IMG/VR virus record: IMGVR_UViG_3300004369_000777
Location: 1-43,229 of that record
Source: a virus
Reading direction: 5' to 3' (one strand)
Length of the DNA stretch: 43,229 nt
This document shows positions 6,125 to 17,500 of the stretch, one piece after another (position 1 is the stretch's first letter; the number at the start of each line of letters is the position of its first letter). The translations under genes and the position numbers were made by a program. The notes under the pieces were generated by a model. The model saw only the letters and a list, made by a program, of their open reading frames with translations. It was not told the origin of the DNA and ran no database searches.

Positions 6125-8956
6125 ATGAGTAATATACCACTACTATTATTAAGCAATACTTTTGGTGAATGGTTAATAACGGTTAATAATTTATTATCAG
6201 AATATAATGATTCTACATCAAATGGAGTATCAAATACTTTAGCTATCTATGATGGAAATGGCTCTTTATCATTTAATCAATTAAGTGTGAATGACCTGCA
6301 AATAAATTCAGGTCCAACAATAGATACCATACGTACAAATTATCTACAAAATAATGATACATCCATTGCAACTACTAAAGCTACTCTTGATTTATTGCGT
6401 GGTACAACTTCAGTGCTTGTTCCCATCAAAGCAAAATCACTAACTTTAGGTAGTGTAACAGCAGATAGCATTCTCACTAGTTTCAATTCAACTTCAACTA
6501 ATTCATTAGTTACTTCACAATCTGTATACAATTTACTCACAGGAACAACAACCTTAAATCTTCCATTAAAAGCAGACTCTATTCAATTGGGTTCTGGTCC
6601 TGTTATATCAAATGTGAATAAAAATTTCAACTCATTTAATGATACCAGTGTAGTAACATCAAATGCAGTTATGAATCTACTTACAGGTTCAGCGATTTTG
6701 AATATGAATCTTGCATCACTAAAGTTGAATTCAGGAACGCAAGTAAACAAAATAGCTACTGATTTTAATAGTGTTGATGACACAACATTAGTTACTGCAA
6801 AAGCAGTTTATAATCTATTTGGTGGTATTGACAATGATATTGGAACAATTGAAGGAAGGAGTATAGATTTAGGCTCTGCATATATTGCAAATAATTTTGC
6901 TGAAGATTTTAGCAGAATAGATGTTTATTCTCTTGCGTCTACTTTTGCAGTTCATGATTATCTTTCAAGTGGTAACTATTCGTTGAATATTGTTGCCAAC
7001 ACGGCTACACTGGATGTTGCACAAATAAATGATGTTTTAGCATCTAATGTGAGCGCAGAACTTTTGACACTGAATAATTATTCTGTAACTGATATTGAAT
7101 CAGATTTTTCAATTATTGATGATCATCGACTAGTCACTGCAAATGCCATCTACAATATGCTAACAACTGGTAATTTAGCAGTGAATGCAGTTCTAGCAAA
7201 TACAAGTATTGTTGAATTAGAAATTGGCGGACATTCTGTAAATGCAATATCTAATGTATTGGATGCTGCAAACACAAATAACTTTACCCTTGGAACAACA
7301 CAAGGAATTTACGATTTGTTATCGGGTGGTGTATCTACTGTTCCACCACTTCCAATTTCTGCAAATTCATTTTCATTTCCAAACGGTGCTGGAAATACAA
7401 CAGTAAATTCTATAGCTACAAATTTCTCTACTGTAAACGATAATAGTTTAGTCACTGCAAATGCAGTTTACAATTTACTGACAGATGGTCAAGTTTCATT
7501 AGCAGTTGATTTTGATTCAATTGAACTCACAAATGGTATCACTGTAAATGCGATATCTACAACTATTTCTGGAAGCGCAATCAATCATCACACACTAGGA
7601 ACTACACAAGCCATCAGTGATGCGATTACAAATGGAACTGGAACTATCAGAGTGAGCCTTGTTGAAACGAATGATTTTTACACATATCAAGGAAGTGTAG
7701 GTAATTTACCATTTGGACAGTCTGTGAGTCAAGGCTTTTCTAGTTTAAATAACATAGGAAATTTTGTAAGTCCTTACCTTTATACCGCAGCAATTGAATC
7801 TTATGATAGAAGAGGTGAGATTTCAAGTTCTGGTATTCTATTAAGTCCAAATGCAACAACTACAACTGGTGGTACAGTACCTGCAGACTCATTAGGATTG
7901 TATACAGATGGTGTGCTTAGATTACACATACAAAATGATGGCACACTAAATGCATATGATAATGATTTTGTAACTACAGGAAATATAAGTAGTACCACTA
8001 GTGATGCACATGTCGCAACACTCACAGGAAATACAACTTCAACTGGACAATTAGTTTTACACTGTGAGGTAAACACACACGGTCAAACAATAGTACCTCA
8101 ACCTCACTCTGCTGGTGTAACAAATATTCTTACATTGCCAGCTGGCTCAAATCAAGAAATTGTTGGTACAACATCTACACAAACACTATCAAATAAAACA
8201 CTCACTGATACTTTAATAAGTGGTCATCTCACACCTACTGCTGATGTGACTTACGATCTTGGTAGTGCAAACAATAGATTTAGAGACATATATCTTTCAT
8301 CATCATCTATTTGGTTGGGAGATGAGATTAAGCTTGACACTTCATCAGGTACTGCAAAATTTAAAAAACGTGATACAAATGTTTTACCAAATATAATTAA
8401 TCTTATAGGTGGAAATTCTGCAAATGCAATATCTCATGTAAATACTACATTTAATTACAATCCAGCAAAAACTACATTATCTGAATTAACCTCTAATGAT
8501 TTACTGAGTTATCTTAAAACATTTAATAATTACCAAACTGCTACTCTTTATGATTTATTTCCTGCAGAAGGTTCGGTATATTATAATGAATTAGATTATT
8601 CAGAGATACTATATCAAACAACTGCTGGAACAATTGCTGATACCGTAAATCAAGATAGCAACTTAGTTTTAGTAGATTATAAAGAATCCAATAAAGTTAT
8701 ATTGAAAAATCCAACTGGAAATATAACTTTATTAGTTGATAATGTTACTGATGCGGAAGGTATTTCTTTAGACATTGTTGCGCATGTATTACAAAACACC
8801 GTAGCATATGATATTACTACTTTAAATATTAATGGAAACAATGCGGTACAACTTACGTCATCTGGAGCAAATACCACTCCAAATGCATTGAATACTTTTG
8901 ATGTGAAAGCGGTTTATTTGAACAACAATTGGTATGCTACTGTCTTGGTGAGATAA
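6125..8956 (+). CDS. Repeat-rich tail fibre / virion structural protein (943 aa)
   Basis: The N-terminus (MSNIPLLLLSNTFGEWLITV) follows the pattern of attachment domains in marine T4-like structural proteins. Residues about 70-510 contain nine degenerate repeats of about 50-60 residues, each centred on a motif like NDNSLVTANAVYNLLTGG. The last third shows phage-fibre motifs: TQTLSNKTL, then YDLGSANNRFRDIYL and IWLGDEIKLDT, a block I associate with beta-rich shafts of marine phage fibres. The protein is rich in Asn, Thr and Ser and poor in Cys, as usual for trimeric fibres. It has its own late promoter and ends 20 bp before a bidirectional terminator. It is likely a receptor-binding or accessory fibre; the receptor cannot be read from sequence. 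Confidence 0.75.
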   Translation: MSNIPLLLLSNTFGEWLITVNNLLSEYNDSTSNGVSNTLAIYDGNGSLSFNQLSVNDLQINSGPTIDTIRTNYLQNNDTSIATTKATLDLLRGTTSVLVPIKAKSLTLGSVTADSILTSFNSTSTNSLVTSQSVYNLLTGTTTLNLPLKADSIQLGSGPVISNVNKNFNSFNDTSVVTSNAVMNLLTGSAILNMNLASLKLNSGTQVNKIATDFNSVDDTTLVTAKAVYNLFGGIDNDIGTIEGRSIDLGSAYIANNFAEDFSRIDVYSLASTFAVHDYLSSGNYSLNIVANTATLDVAQINDVLASNVSAELLTLNNYSVTDIESDFSIIDDHRLVTANAIYNMLTTGNLAVNAVLANTSIVELEIGGHSVNAISNVLDAANTNNFTLGTTQGIYDLLSGGVSTVPPLPISANSFSFPNGAGNTTVNSIATNFSTVNDNSLVTANAVYNLLTDGQVSLAVDFDSIELTNGITVNAISTTISGSAINHHTLGTTQAISDAITNGTGTIRVSLVETNDFYTYQGSVGNLPFGQSVSQGFSSLNNIGNFVSPYLYTAAIESYDRRGEISSSGILLSPNATTTTGGTVPADSLGLYTDGVLRLHIQNDGTLNAYDNDFVTTGNISSTTSDAHVATLTGNTTSTGQLVLHCEVNTHGQTIVPQPHSAGVTNILTLPAGSNQEIVGTTSTQTLSNKTLTDTLISGHLTPTADVTYDLGSANNRFRDIYLSSSSIWLGDEIKLDTSSGTAKFKKRDTNVLPNIINLIGGNSANAISHVNTTFNYNPAKTTLSELTSNDLLSYLKTFNNYQTATLYDLFPAEGSVYYNELDYSEILYQTTAGTIADTVNQDSNLVLVDYKESNKVILKNPTGNITLLVDNVTDAEGISLDIVAHVLQNTVAYDITTLNINGNNAVQLTSSGANTTPNALNTFDVKAVYLNNNWYATVLVR

Positions 8957-8976
8957 TATCTTCTGAAAAAACAAAC

Positions 8977-9011
8977 AAAAAAAGCCGAGGTTTTTACACC
9001 TCGGCTTTTTT
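8977..9011. terminator. Bidirectional intrinsic terminator
   Basis: GCCGAGGT (8984-8991) and ACCTCGGC (8998-9005) form an eight-bp stem with a six-base loop, flanked by A7 (8977-8983) and T6 (9006-9011). Both strands therefore show stem plus U tract. It ends the fibre gene on the plus strand and the long late operon on the minus strand. Confidence 0.9.
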
Positions 9012-9013
9012 AT

Positions 9014-9106
9014 TTACTTACATTGACAAGTATCACTTGTGCAATCTTCACAATTACATTCTCCACATTTACAATCCTCACATTTACAGTTTGGATTATT
9101 ACACAT
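9014..9106 (-). CDS. Cysteine-rich metallothionein-like miniprotein (30 aa)
   Basis: The minus strand from ATG 9106 encodes 30 residues, 11 of them Cys, mostly spaced as CxC and CxxC (CKC, CEDC, CKC, CGEC, CNC, CEDC, CQC) with acidic and lysine residues between and no aromatic residues. This is the composition of a metallothionein or a multi-metal-binding peptide. AAGGAG lies six bases before the ATG, the best ribosome site in this part, and starts two bases after the gp8 stop. The gene ends three bases before the operon terminator. It is the last gene of the late operon. Metal binding is inferred; no family member is recognised at sequence level. It could chaperone metal ions for virion assembly or bind host metal. 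Confidence 0.75.
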   Translation of the reverse strand: MCNNPNCKCEDCKCGECNCEDCTSDTCQCK

Positions 9107-9119
9107 GGAATTCTCCTTA

Positions 9120-11507
9120 TTAAAACTGAATACTGATCTTCAAGTCTTCAGTTTGGTTTTGTGAACGAGAAACCATACTTCTGTTTTCTACATAAAGAAT
9201 CTGTCCAGAACCCGGCATCATGCCTGGAGTAGTTGCTGTATTTGAGCTTGTTGTATAAGCAAATACATTGTCACTTTGAACAGAGTGTAATGTTAGTGAT
9301 TCTACTTTCATATCACCACCATTTAATACAGTCAAGAAGTCTTTTCTTGGCTTGATTACACGTATTCTTTGTGCAACAGTGTCATGGTCTACTAATTTAG
9401 CAGTTGCAATCATTTCACCCGGAGCATATACTCTAGAAGTAGTTACTGAATTAATATTTCCACTGTTGGCATAAAATGCAACAATCATATCTGGCTCAAA
9501 GAAAATTTCATTTGCAGTATTACTACTTTGAGCAGAATCATTTGCTAAATTGATTCTATAGCACTGGTCTGTTTTAAATTCTCTAAACAATTCATTATAA
9601 GTAGTAGTTACACCGGGTTGACTTAACCATAATTCATTTAAATCTGATTTAGAATCATATGAAAGTGGATTCTTTAGAATTCCAATCTTTCTAAATTCGT
9701 TACCAACAGTAAATTCATCAGATTCTGTACCTTCAAATCTAGCATTAATCATAACATTGAATCCACCTAATTCTGATACAGGGTCAAATCCATGACCACC
9801 AACGGGAGGAATACATGCATGAACTTTAGCGGCATTTGCTGGTCCATTCAACGGTCCAGTTGGTGCATATCCAGCCGCACTAACATCTGGCATTACTTTA
9901 GTACTATCAATTCGATAATTATATCTACCAGGATTTGTTACTCTTGTGTCAATAATTCTACCAGATGAATTTGCTAGATAATTTCTTGTTGTAGAGTCAA
10001 ACAATGGCTCAACAATTCCATAAGCATAAAATCCATCAATAGGATCTGTGATGTTTGTGCTTTGATGATTTGGCTCAATATGAATTCTAGGATGAACTTC
10101 TATAATAGTGCTATCGGTGGTAGCAGAAACTAATGAATTTGGCAGCCCTGTTACTCCAGAGATAGAGGTTCCTATTAATTGAGGCACAACATTTGCATCA
10201 ATTGTGAACACTAAAGTGTTTATATTACGTTGAACACCTGATATAGGGAACACATATTTTTTAAATGTTTCCAAATTGGTATTATTTGATGATTTAATAA
10301 CAACACCATAATCAGCGAAGACTTCATTAATGTGTGATGCATCTACCGCTTCTCCAGCTTTTCCAGTAGTGAAATCAAAAATATTATATGGATATGGTTT
10401 TGTTACATCTGCATTAGCATATGTTGCTGCTACATTAACATCTGGCCAATCACAAGCAATGATATTAGCGATGTCCACTGTGAATGTAAGTGTGTTTGCG
10501 GCTCCACCTTGATAATTTACAGTACTTTCGCTGAATCCCATTTGATAATAACCATCACCACCAGACGGCTCATATCCATATAATGTACCATCTAGAGACT
10601 CAACTGGTGTTTTTAGTACCAATGTGTTCAAAATTCCACCAGGAATAGAAGCACCTTCTACATTATACTGATCTGAGAAGTCATTAGTTCTTGACCCGTT
10701 TTCTTTGCGTATTGTTCTTACTGGAATGTAAGAAGTAGTTACGAATTTAAGAGCCTCACCAGCATCAATTGTATAATAATATTTCCATTGATATCCATCA
10801 TTAAATTGACCTTCTCCTACATTATCAACAACCATGAAATCTTCACTTACACCACCTTCCATCACAAAGTTTAATGGCTCACGATATGATGAGTAATCCC
10901 AAATATATTGAGTTGTCCCATCAATATCAGCATTAACAAAACGACCAACTCCTTGTTTAATAGCTTTATAAACACGGAATCGATTATTTACAGTATGAAT
11001 TAAAACATCATCATCAAATTGATTGTCTGCTCTGTCATCATATCCATCATATTTTAAACCAATTCTCCAATTTCTAACACCTGCGTTAATCTCGTCTGCT
11101 CTTTCTCGTTTAACAACATGAGATACTTCATTTGAAGATACTTTTTTTGCAGCAATCATATCATCCCAATGATTGAAGTGCGCATCTTTTACACTATCAA
11201 CCGGATTGGGAGGATTGTTTTCATTAATGTTTGGATCGATACTACCATCTGGTGTGTCTGTCGGACCCCATGCAGTTACTCTACCAATGAATAAATACAT
11301 TTGGTCATCCATTGCATAATATGGTATTTTATTCAAAGCGGTTAAATTAGGTGCGCTGGTCACGCTTAATTCACCTGTTTGTGAATCAACAAACATATTT
11401 TCAGAAGGAATGTATCCACCGACACCATGTTCTGTTCTTTCAAGAAAACTTTCTCTAAACTGTTTAGCGTTACTTACACGAAAACTGGTATGCACTAGTG
11501 CTGGCAT
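9120..11507 (-). CDS. gp8: Baseplate wedge protein, T4 gp8 family (795 aa)
   Basis: Structural subunit of the baseplate wedge. The N-terminal part has the gp8 pattern: TSFRVSNAKQFRESF, then MYLFIGRVTAWGPTDTP, PNPVDSV, HFNHWDDMIAAKKV, VSHVVKR, a run ending FRVYKAIKQG, and DGYQWKYYYTI. The extreme C-terminus (SGQILYVENRSMVSRSQNQTEDLKISIQF, given in pieces: GSGQILYVENR, then NQTEDLKISIQF) parallels the GEMIYMENR and QTEEINILFTF end I recall for T4 gp8. T4 gp8 is 334 residues; this one has a large insert in its second half, as in marine relatives. Position after gp7 matches T4 gene order. Good ribosome site AAGGAG before the ATG at 11507. Confidence 0.85.
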   Translation of the reverse strand: MPALVHTSFRVSNAKQFRESFLERTEHGVGGYIPSENMFVDSQTGELSVTSAPNLTALNKIPYYAMDDQMYLFIGRVTAWGPTDTPDGSIDPNINENNPPNPVDSVKDAHFNHWDDMIAAKKVSSNEVSHVVKRERADEINAGVRNWRIGLKYDGYDDRADNQFDDDVLIHTVNNRFRVYKAIKQGVGRFVNADIDGTTQYIWDYSSYREPLNFVMEGGVSEDFMVVDNVGEGQFNDGYQWKYYYTIDAGEALKFVTTSYIPVRTIRKENGSRTNDFSDQYNVEGASIPGGILNTLVLKTPVESLDGTLYGYEPSGGDGYYQMGFSESTVNYQGGAANTLTFTVDIANIIACDWPDVNVAATYANADVTKPYPYNIFDFTTGKAGEAVDASHINEVFADYGVVIKSSNNTNLETFKKYVFPISGVQRNINTLVFTIDANVVPQLIGTSISGVTGLPNSLVSATTDSTIIEVHPRIHIEPNHQSTNITDPIDGFYAYGIVEPLFDSTTRNYLANSSGRIIDTRVTNPGRYNYRIDSTKVMPDVSAAGYAPTGPLNGPANAAKVHACIPPVGGHGFDPVSELGGFNVMINARFEGTESDEFTVGNEFRKIGILKNPLSYDSKSDLNELWLSQPGVTTTYNELFREFKTDQCYRINLANDSAQSSNTANEIFFEPDMIVAFYANSGNINSVTTSRVYAPGEMIATAKLVDHDTVAQRIRVIKPRKDFLTVLNGGDMKVESLTLHSVQSDNVFAYTTSSNTATTPGMMPGSGQILYVENRSMVSRSQNQTEDLKISIQF

Positions 11508-11531
11508 ATTTTTTCTCCTTAGTAATTAAAT

Positions 11532-14500
11532 TTAAATCTCTACTCTTACATTGTCAATAAAATCAGGTCTATCTATATTCGGGTCATTATAATTATTTGC
11601 AAAGTACGATAATGTGTTTTCTCCAGTATTTAGCGCACTAATATCCCAAGTATAAGACTCGCTTTTTACATAATTCATTTTTAAACTAGAATGATTATAT
11701 CTTCTATAATTATTTCTTCTCTTAACCTGTCTATAATTATAATATTTTATTGTTTCATTTAAATAATTCTCAAGATAGTTATTTAAAAGAAACTCTTGTA
11801 TTGTTATTCCATTATTTATACTGTTTATTTCAAATCCATAACCATCTACTATATTATTTGCTGTATTCACATAACCAGTTGTGTTTGCGACTCCAAATGT
11901 TGAATTTACAGTTAAATGAGTGTCTTCATAATTTACAGTGGTGTTGGTAACTGCAAACTCTGTTTTTATTAATTTACCATTTCTTTCAAACTCACGTATA
12001 TTATATATAGGTTCAAAAATAAAATGACTTAATGTATCGACTTGCACTGATGGTATTGTTTCACCTAGATAATCTGATAATTTAAATTCTTCTAATTCAA
12101 ATATTTGATTTATAATAAAATCTTGAATTATTTTATCAGTCTCAAAATATAAATTTCTATTAAGAACTTCATTAAATATTTTTTCTACTTTTTCATGATG
12201 TGAAATCTCAGTAGATAATCCAGTATAATCATTTGAAATATTATCATAAGAAGTTTCCATGAAGACTTCAGGTTTCAATATTTCCGTATCTACATCATCA
12301 GATATATGAGACATCGTATATTCAAGTTCTGCTTTTAGCGCAGGTCTAATGTTAATATCACTATCTACAATTCTAGTCAATAGTCGGTCTTCTATAACCA
12401 TGTTTTCAAATTCTTTAGTGATAACATCAAATTTACTTAAAGCATTATCATCCGTGTACGATATGTTTATTCTTGTTAATTTATTTTCTATATCAGAAAC
12501 TGAAGATGTAGAATCTAAAAATGTAGTGTTTCCAAAAATAATATTTGTGAATGTATCTGAATTTGTTGTAGAATCTACTTGTGTTTTATGAATGTAATTT
12601 GGTTCACTATGAATCGAAGCGATTTTGTTGATGTTATCGAAATTGTCAATAATTCTGTGATTCAAAAAGTCTGATATTTTTTCATTGTATTTTTTAACAA
12701 AAAGCATATCTTTTGAAATTTTCTTATAGTCTGATTTAAAATCTCTTTCAAAAGAAAATTCTGTAAATTGTTCCTGTGGTGATGAGGTAGCATCTAGGAA
12801 TGTAGTATTTGCAAAAATATAATTACTCTCACTATCATATCCGACATAAGAATGTACTTGAGCTTTGTGAATATAATTCGGTTCAAAATGTGCGGATACA
12901 GACGGAATGTATTTTTTACTTGAAACTACAATTGGTTTGTCCAACACATCATCAAGTTTTTTGAGTCCATATATTTTATCATTTAATCCTATGACAGTAT
13001 GTTTATCTAAGAATTCATTTAAATTTTCAAATTCCACAAATTCACTATCTTGACCAATAGCCGTTGTGGCATCTAAGAATGTGGTATTTGCAAAAATATA
13101 ATTACTCTCACTATCATATCCGACATAAGAATGTACTTGAGCTTTGTGAATATAATTCGGTTCAAAATGCACAGATACAGATGGAATATAATCTTTACTT
13201 GAAACTATAATTGGTTTATTCAAAACCTTATCATCTAACATGTTATATGCAAAAATTTTATCATTTAAACCAATCACTGTATCTTTATTCAAGAATTTTC
13301 TATCATATTCAAATCCAGTAAATGTGTATGTTTCTTTACTTGCAGATGCATCAGCTTGTCTATCAAATTCTATATTCATTCTATAATCAACATTAATTGT
13401 AGAATCTAATTTTATCTTGTGTATATAATGTGGTATGATGTCGACAGACACTGACGGTATAAATTCTCTAGATGATGGAATGATAGGAGTGTTTAGTGCC
13501 ACACTATCAATATCACGATATCGATATATTTTATCGTTTAGACCAATAATTTTATTTTTATCTAAGAATTCATTTAAATTTTCAAATTCCACAAATTCAC
13601 TATCTTGACCAATAGCAGCCGTAGCATCTAGGAATGTAGTATTTGGAAATGTAACTGTTGTATACGTATCATGGTTTGCAACGGTATATGTTTGTCCTTT
13701 TAATACATAATTAGGTTCACTATGTACTGAAACAGAAGGTATATAATTTTTATTGTAATCAGAAATTTTAAATCCAAACTCTTTAGGATCAATTTGCTTG
13801 TAATACCATTTTGTGCCAAGTGGTTTATCTTGCAAAGGTATGACAGTGTTTTTATCAAGAATAAAATTCTGATTTTCAAAATTAATGTCTTCAGACCATT
13901 CTTCTATTGATGCACTAGCATCTAAGAATGTAGTGTTAGGGAAATATACTGTTGTATGGTTTTCAACACCAGAACTTAGGTCTAAATTAATTTTATGAGT
14001 GTATTCTGGCTCCAATTTTAAAACAGGAGATGGCATTCCATTTTTATCCCAATCTAACAATCTTTGCTTGGTGATGTGCTTTTTCATTTCTCTGTAATAC
14101 CACTTTGCTATAATATTATTCAATGAAAATATTTTATTTCTATCAGGTATTATAGAATCGTATTCTAATTCATTTATTTCATAAGTTTCTGATGTTGCAT
14201 CTAAGAATGTAGTATTTGGGAAGTATATGATTGTATCATAAAACAAATGTGTCAGTGTCTGTTCTTCTGTTGAGCGATATGTTTCTACATCCGTCATACT
14301 ATCAATACTTACTCTTGGAATAGTTCCAAATTTATTTTCTTTTAATATTCTTTTATAGTATGAGTTAGGAATATAGAAATCTAAAATTTTAGAAGAAATT
14401 TCTCTATCGTATAAATTGAAAATAGAATTTCTATCTGTTAATGATAAATCTTTTACAATTTTAGCCTCATAATCTTCAACTACACTTTCGGCACTTAAAT

Positions 14501-17500
14501 AAGTAGTATTCGGATAATATACTGTATTATCTGGTTTGGCGAACACTGGAGTACTACCAAGAATTGTTCTGTACATTTCTATATCAGTATCACCCGCTAT
14601 TGTTACAGAAGGAATCGTATCTCCATCATAAAATCTCAATAATTTCTTAAAATATGTTTCTTCCAACTCAATATCTAATATTTTAGCTACTACACCTTGA
14701 TCCAAAGAAAATATTTTATTTCTATCCATTATAAAATGATCCTGCACAATTTTAGCTTCAAAATCTTCAACTACACTTTCTGCACTTAGATAAGTTGTAT
14801 TCGGATAATATACAGTTGAATCTATAATTACACTTGGATTTACATAATCAGTACGTATAGTTTCTATGTCTATATACGAATTTATTTTCATGAATGGCAT
14901 CGTATCACCATCATAATCTGTAGTTTTCACTTTAAAATGATCTCTAATTCGTATATCCACCCAAGGTTTTATGATGTCACCAAGGTCAATATATTTTTTT
15001 CTAGATTCAACATCAAATTTATATTGAATTTTATCATGATATTCGGCAATAACAGAAGATGAATCTAAAAAAACTGTATTTGGGAAATAAACAATAGTGT
15101 CAACATTATTCAATAATGGCATTCTTTTTTTCACCGGTTGCAAATATACATAAGGTTCTGAAAACCCTTTTGCTGAAGGTAGTAAGTCACCCATCCAATC
15201 ACGTTGAACTGCTTTTATGTAAGGTAAGAAATATATATTATACCAATCACGAATTCTTTCATTGTAATCAAAAAATAAATATCTATCTAAAATAGGTACG
15301 TGAGAACGTTGAAAGGTATCAGTTTCTAATGCTTGTAAATTTGAAGCTAAAATTGAATCATCACCGCCAGATGTTAATGTAGATAATGCATCTGCCCCAT
15401 CAAGTGATGATGTATAACTTAGGTCTATATGTAAAAGATATGGTGTAGTGTTAAACGTTTGTGTTTTAAATGTCTCTTTAGTATCTAAATCATAATGTGC
15501 AATAACATTAAATCCTCTTTTGTCTATGTAATTGAATTTTTCTGAAAAATCATTATCAAAGAAATTCTCATGTGTAGAATCAAATGTTATATCATATTCA
15601 ACTACTGTATTTGTTTTATCAAATAAAAAATCTGAATCAAATGGATGTTCTATTGTGGTATCAAATGTGCTGTTATCATCATATCTTTTCAATATAAAAT
15701 AATTTTTATTATCGAATCTAGGAATTTGTCTTGGAACAATCGTGTCCTCTTCCGTAGACCTTACCTGAAAAGGTGTAGATATATAATTTTCATATTCAAG
15801 TTCATGATTTTCATTTAACTTTTTAAGAATGAAATTATCTATTTTCGCATGATTTAGAACGGCTGGAATTTCTAATTTAGCATTGAATACGGTTCTATCA
15901 AATATAGTATTTCTGCGATATTTGTAAACATTGTTATGATCAAAAAATATATCTGTGTTATCAAATGAACTCTCAAAACTATCAAAATTTGAAAACTTTT
16001 TAAGACCATAGCCATACACACTTTCTTCATCTTTTAGAATATTTGCAAATACAGGTGTACCAACACTTTGATCTACTTGGTTTAATCTAGAGATTACATA
16101 TCTGACATCTGCGTCTTTTGGTATTAATTCTGTAATATGGTCCCAATTTATAATATCACCTTGCTCTAATAAAACTCCTAGATTTTCATCATCTTGATAT
16201 GCAAATGCACTCGCTGCCGAAATTAAAGAACCAACTTTATTTTTTTGTTTATCTTCAAATTTGTTTAAAACAGTTACTATTCCTTTTGGTTCAAATTGAT
16301 GGTCTGGACAAAGAACAGTGCTTATTTCTGCAATGTCGTTTGAAACAGTCATATCAAGAGTGATTCTCAACAATTGAATCTGTGATTGCGTTTTTGGTTT
16401 TTCACCCTCTTTTAATGATGATATTGCATTTGAAAATGAAAGTGTAGATACTTTATTTCTCGGAGCATCTGCAAATCTTTCTATTCTAAAATCACAAGTA
16501 TCTTTGTCTTCATTTATAATTTTTCCAATTTGTGTTTCACCGAATTCTTCAGAAGTTGGAACAGTTATAGTCATTGGTTTAAAATCTACATTTATCACAG
16601 TGTGTAAAGGCACATCATAAATTACTTCTGGAGTCACCATTCCAATAAGCTCAAGAATTAAAGCATTTCTAACTTCATCTTTTTGATAATCTCTGAGGTC
16701 TACTTTTAAATGTGTTATATTTTGTGGACGTTGTGCATCTAGAAATTGAAAATATTGACCATAGTCACCAAAAGAAAAATATTCTTGTTGAGTGAAGTCA
16801 ACTCCAATTTCAGGTTTTGCAATAACTAGATGTTCAAGGACTAGGGGGTTGATTCTCGCTAGGTCCACCACTATCGATGGCTCTTGGTCGAAGGGAAGGC
16901 TGTCCGCCTTCCGTGCTAGTGAACTGAAAAAAAAAACTTCGGTCGGTGCCACCTCCGGATATGGATTGATTACATTTGTGTTGCTATTGAAGTCAAATAT
17001 AATTGTATTTGAAGGAGGTTGTATGGTTTGCATAAACGAGAAATCTAATTTTATACCTTCTAGAAAATCATCATTATGCAAAACTTCTTCTATGGTTTTT
17101 AATTTTGGTATTGTATATTCATTATTAATCGCAGATACCATATGCACTAAATCTAAATCAGATTCTCCAAATTTAGAAGGCATTCTCACTTCATATTCAA
17201 ATTCATCTATAAGTACACAATATAAATTTCCTGTATAGTTAAGTTTATATTTTTTAATATTGTTTTTAATACGTATCTTATCGGATAACACACTGTTATT
17301 TGTATATGCGTTATCTTTATTTGCTCCATAGAAATAATTAGGCGTTCTTCCTATGTTTAATTTTTGAGATTTTATTTTTGAAAGATTATTATTCTCATCT
17401 GATGTTACTAATTCTTGATAAGGTGCAACAGTGATTGAAATCTTGTCATTATCTGTGAACTGATATAGATCACCAGAATATTGTGTTTTGACAATTTCTC

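Noticed and set aside
8929-9123. Plus-strand frame of 64 codons across the terminator
   Set aside because: It runs through the bidirectional terminator and is antisense to the Cys-rich gene, which has the better ribosome site and composition.
11813-11820. Minus-strand TATAAATA inside the 3' end of the gp7-type gene
   Set aside because: A perfect octamer but over 300 bp before gp8 and inside AT-rich coding sequence; chance cannot be excluded, so it is not listed as a promoter.
12500-15110. Repeats in gp7 as a possible CRISPR array
   Set aside because: Period of about 285 bp, coding in a single frame, and spacers are not unique; these are protein repeats.
16792-17238. Plus-strand frame of 148 codons opposite the Hint region and GC-rich patch
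   Set aside because: It has no ribosome site or recognisable domain, and the minus frame is continuous gp7-type coding. Its length reflects the GC-rich patch lacking stops.
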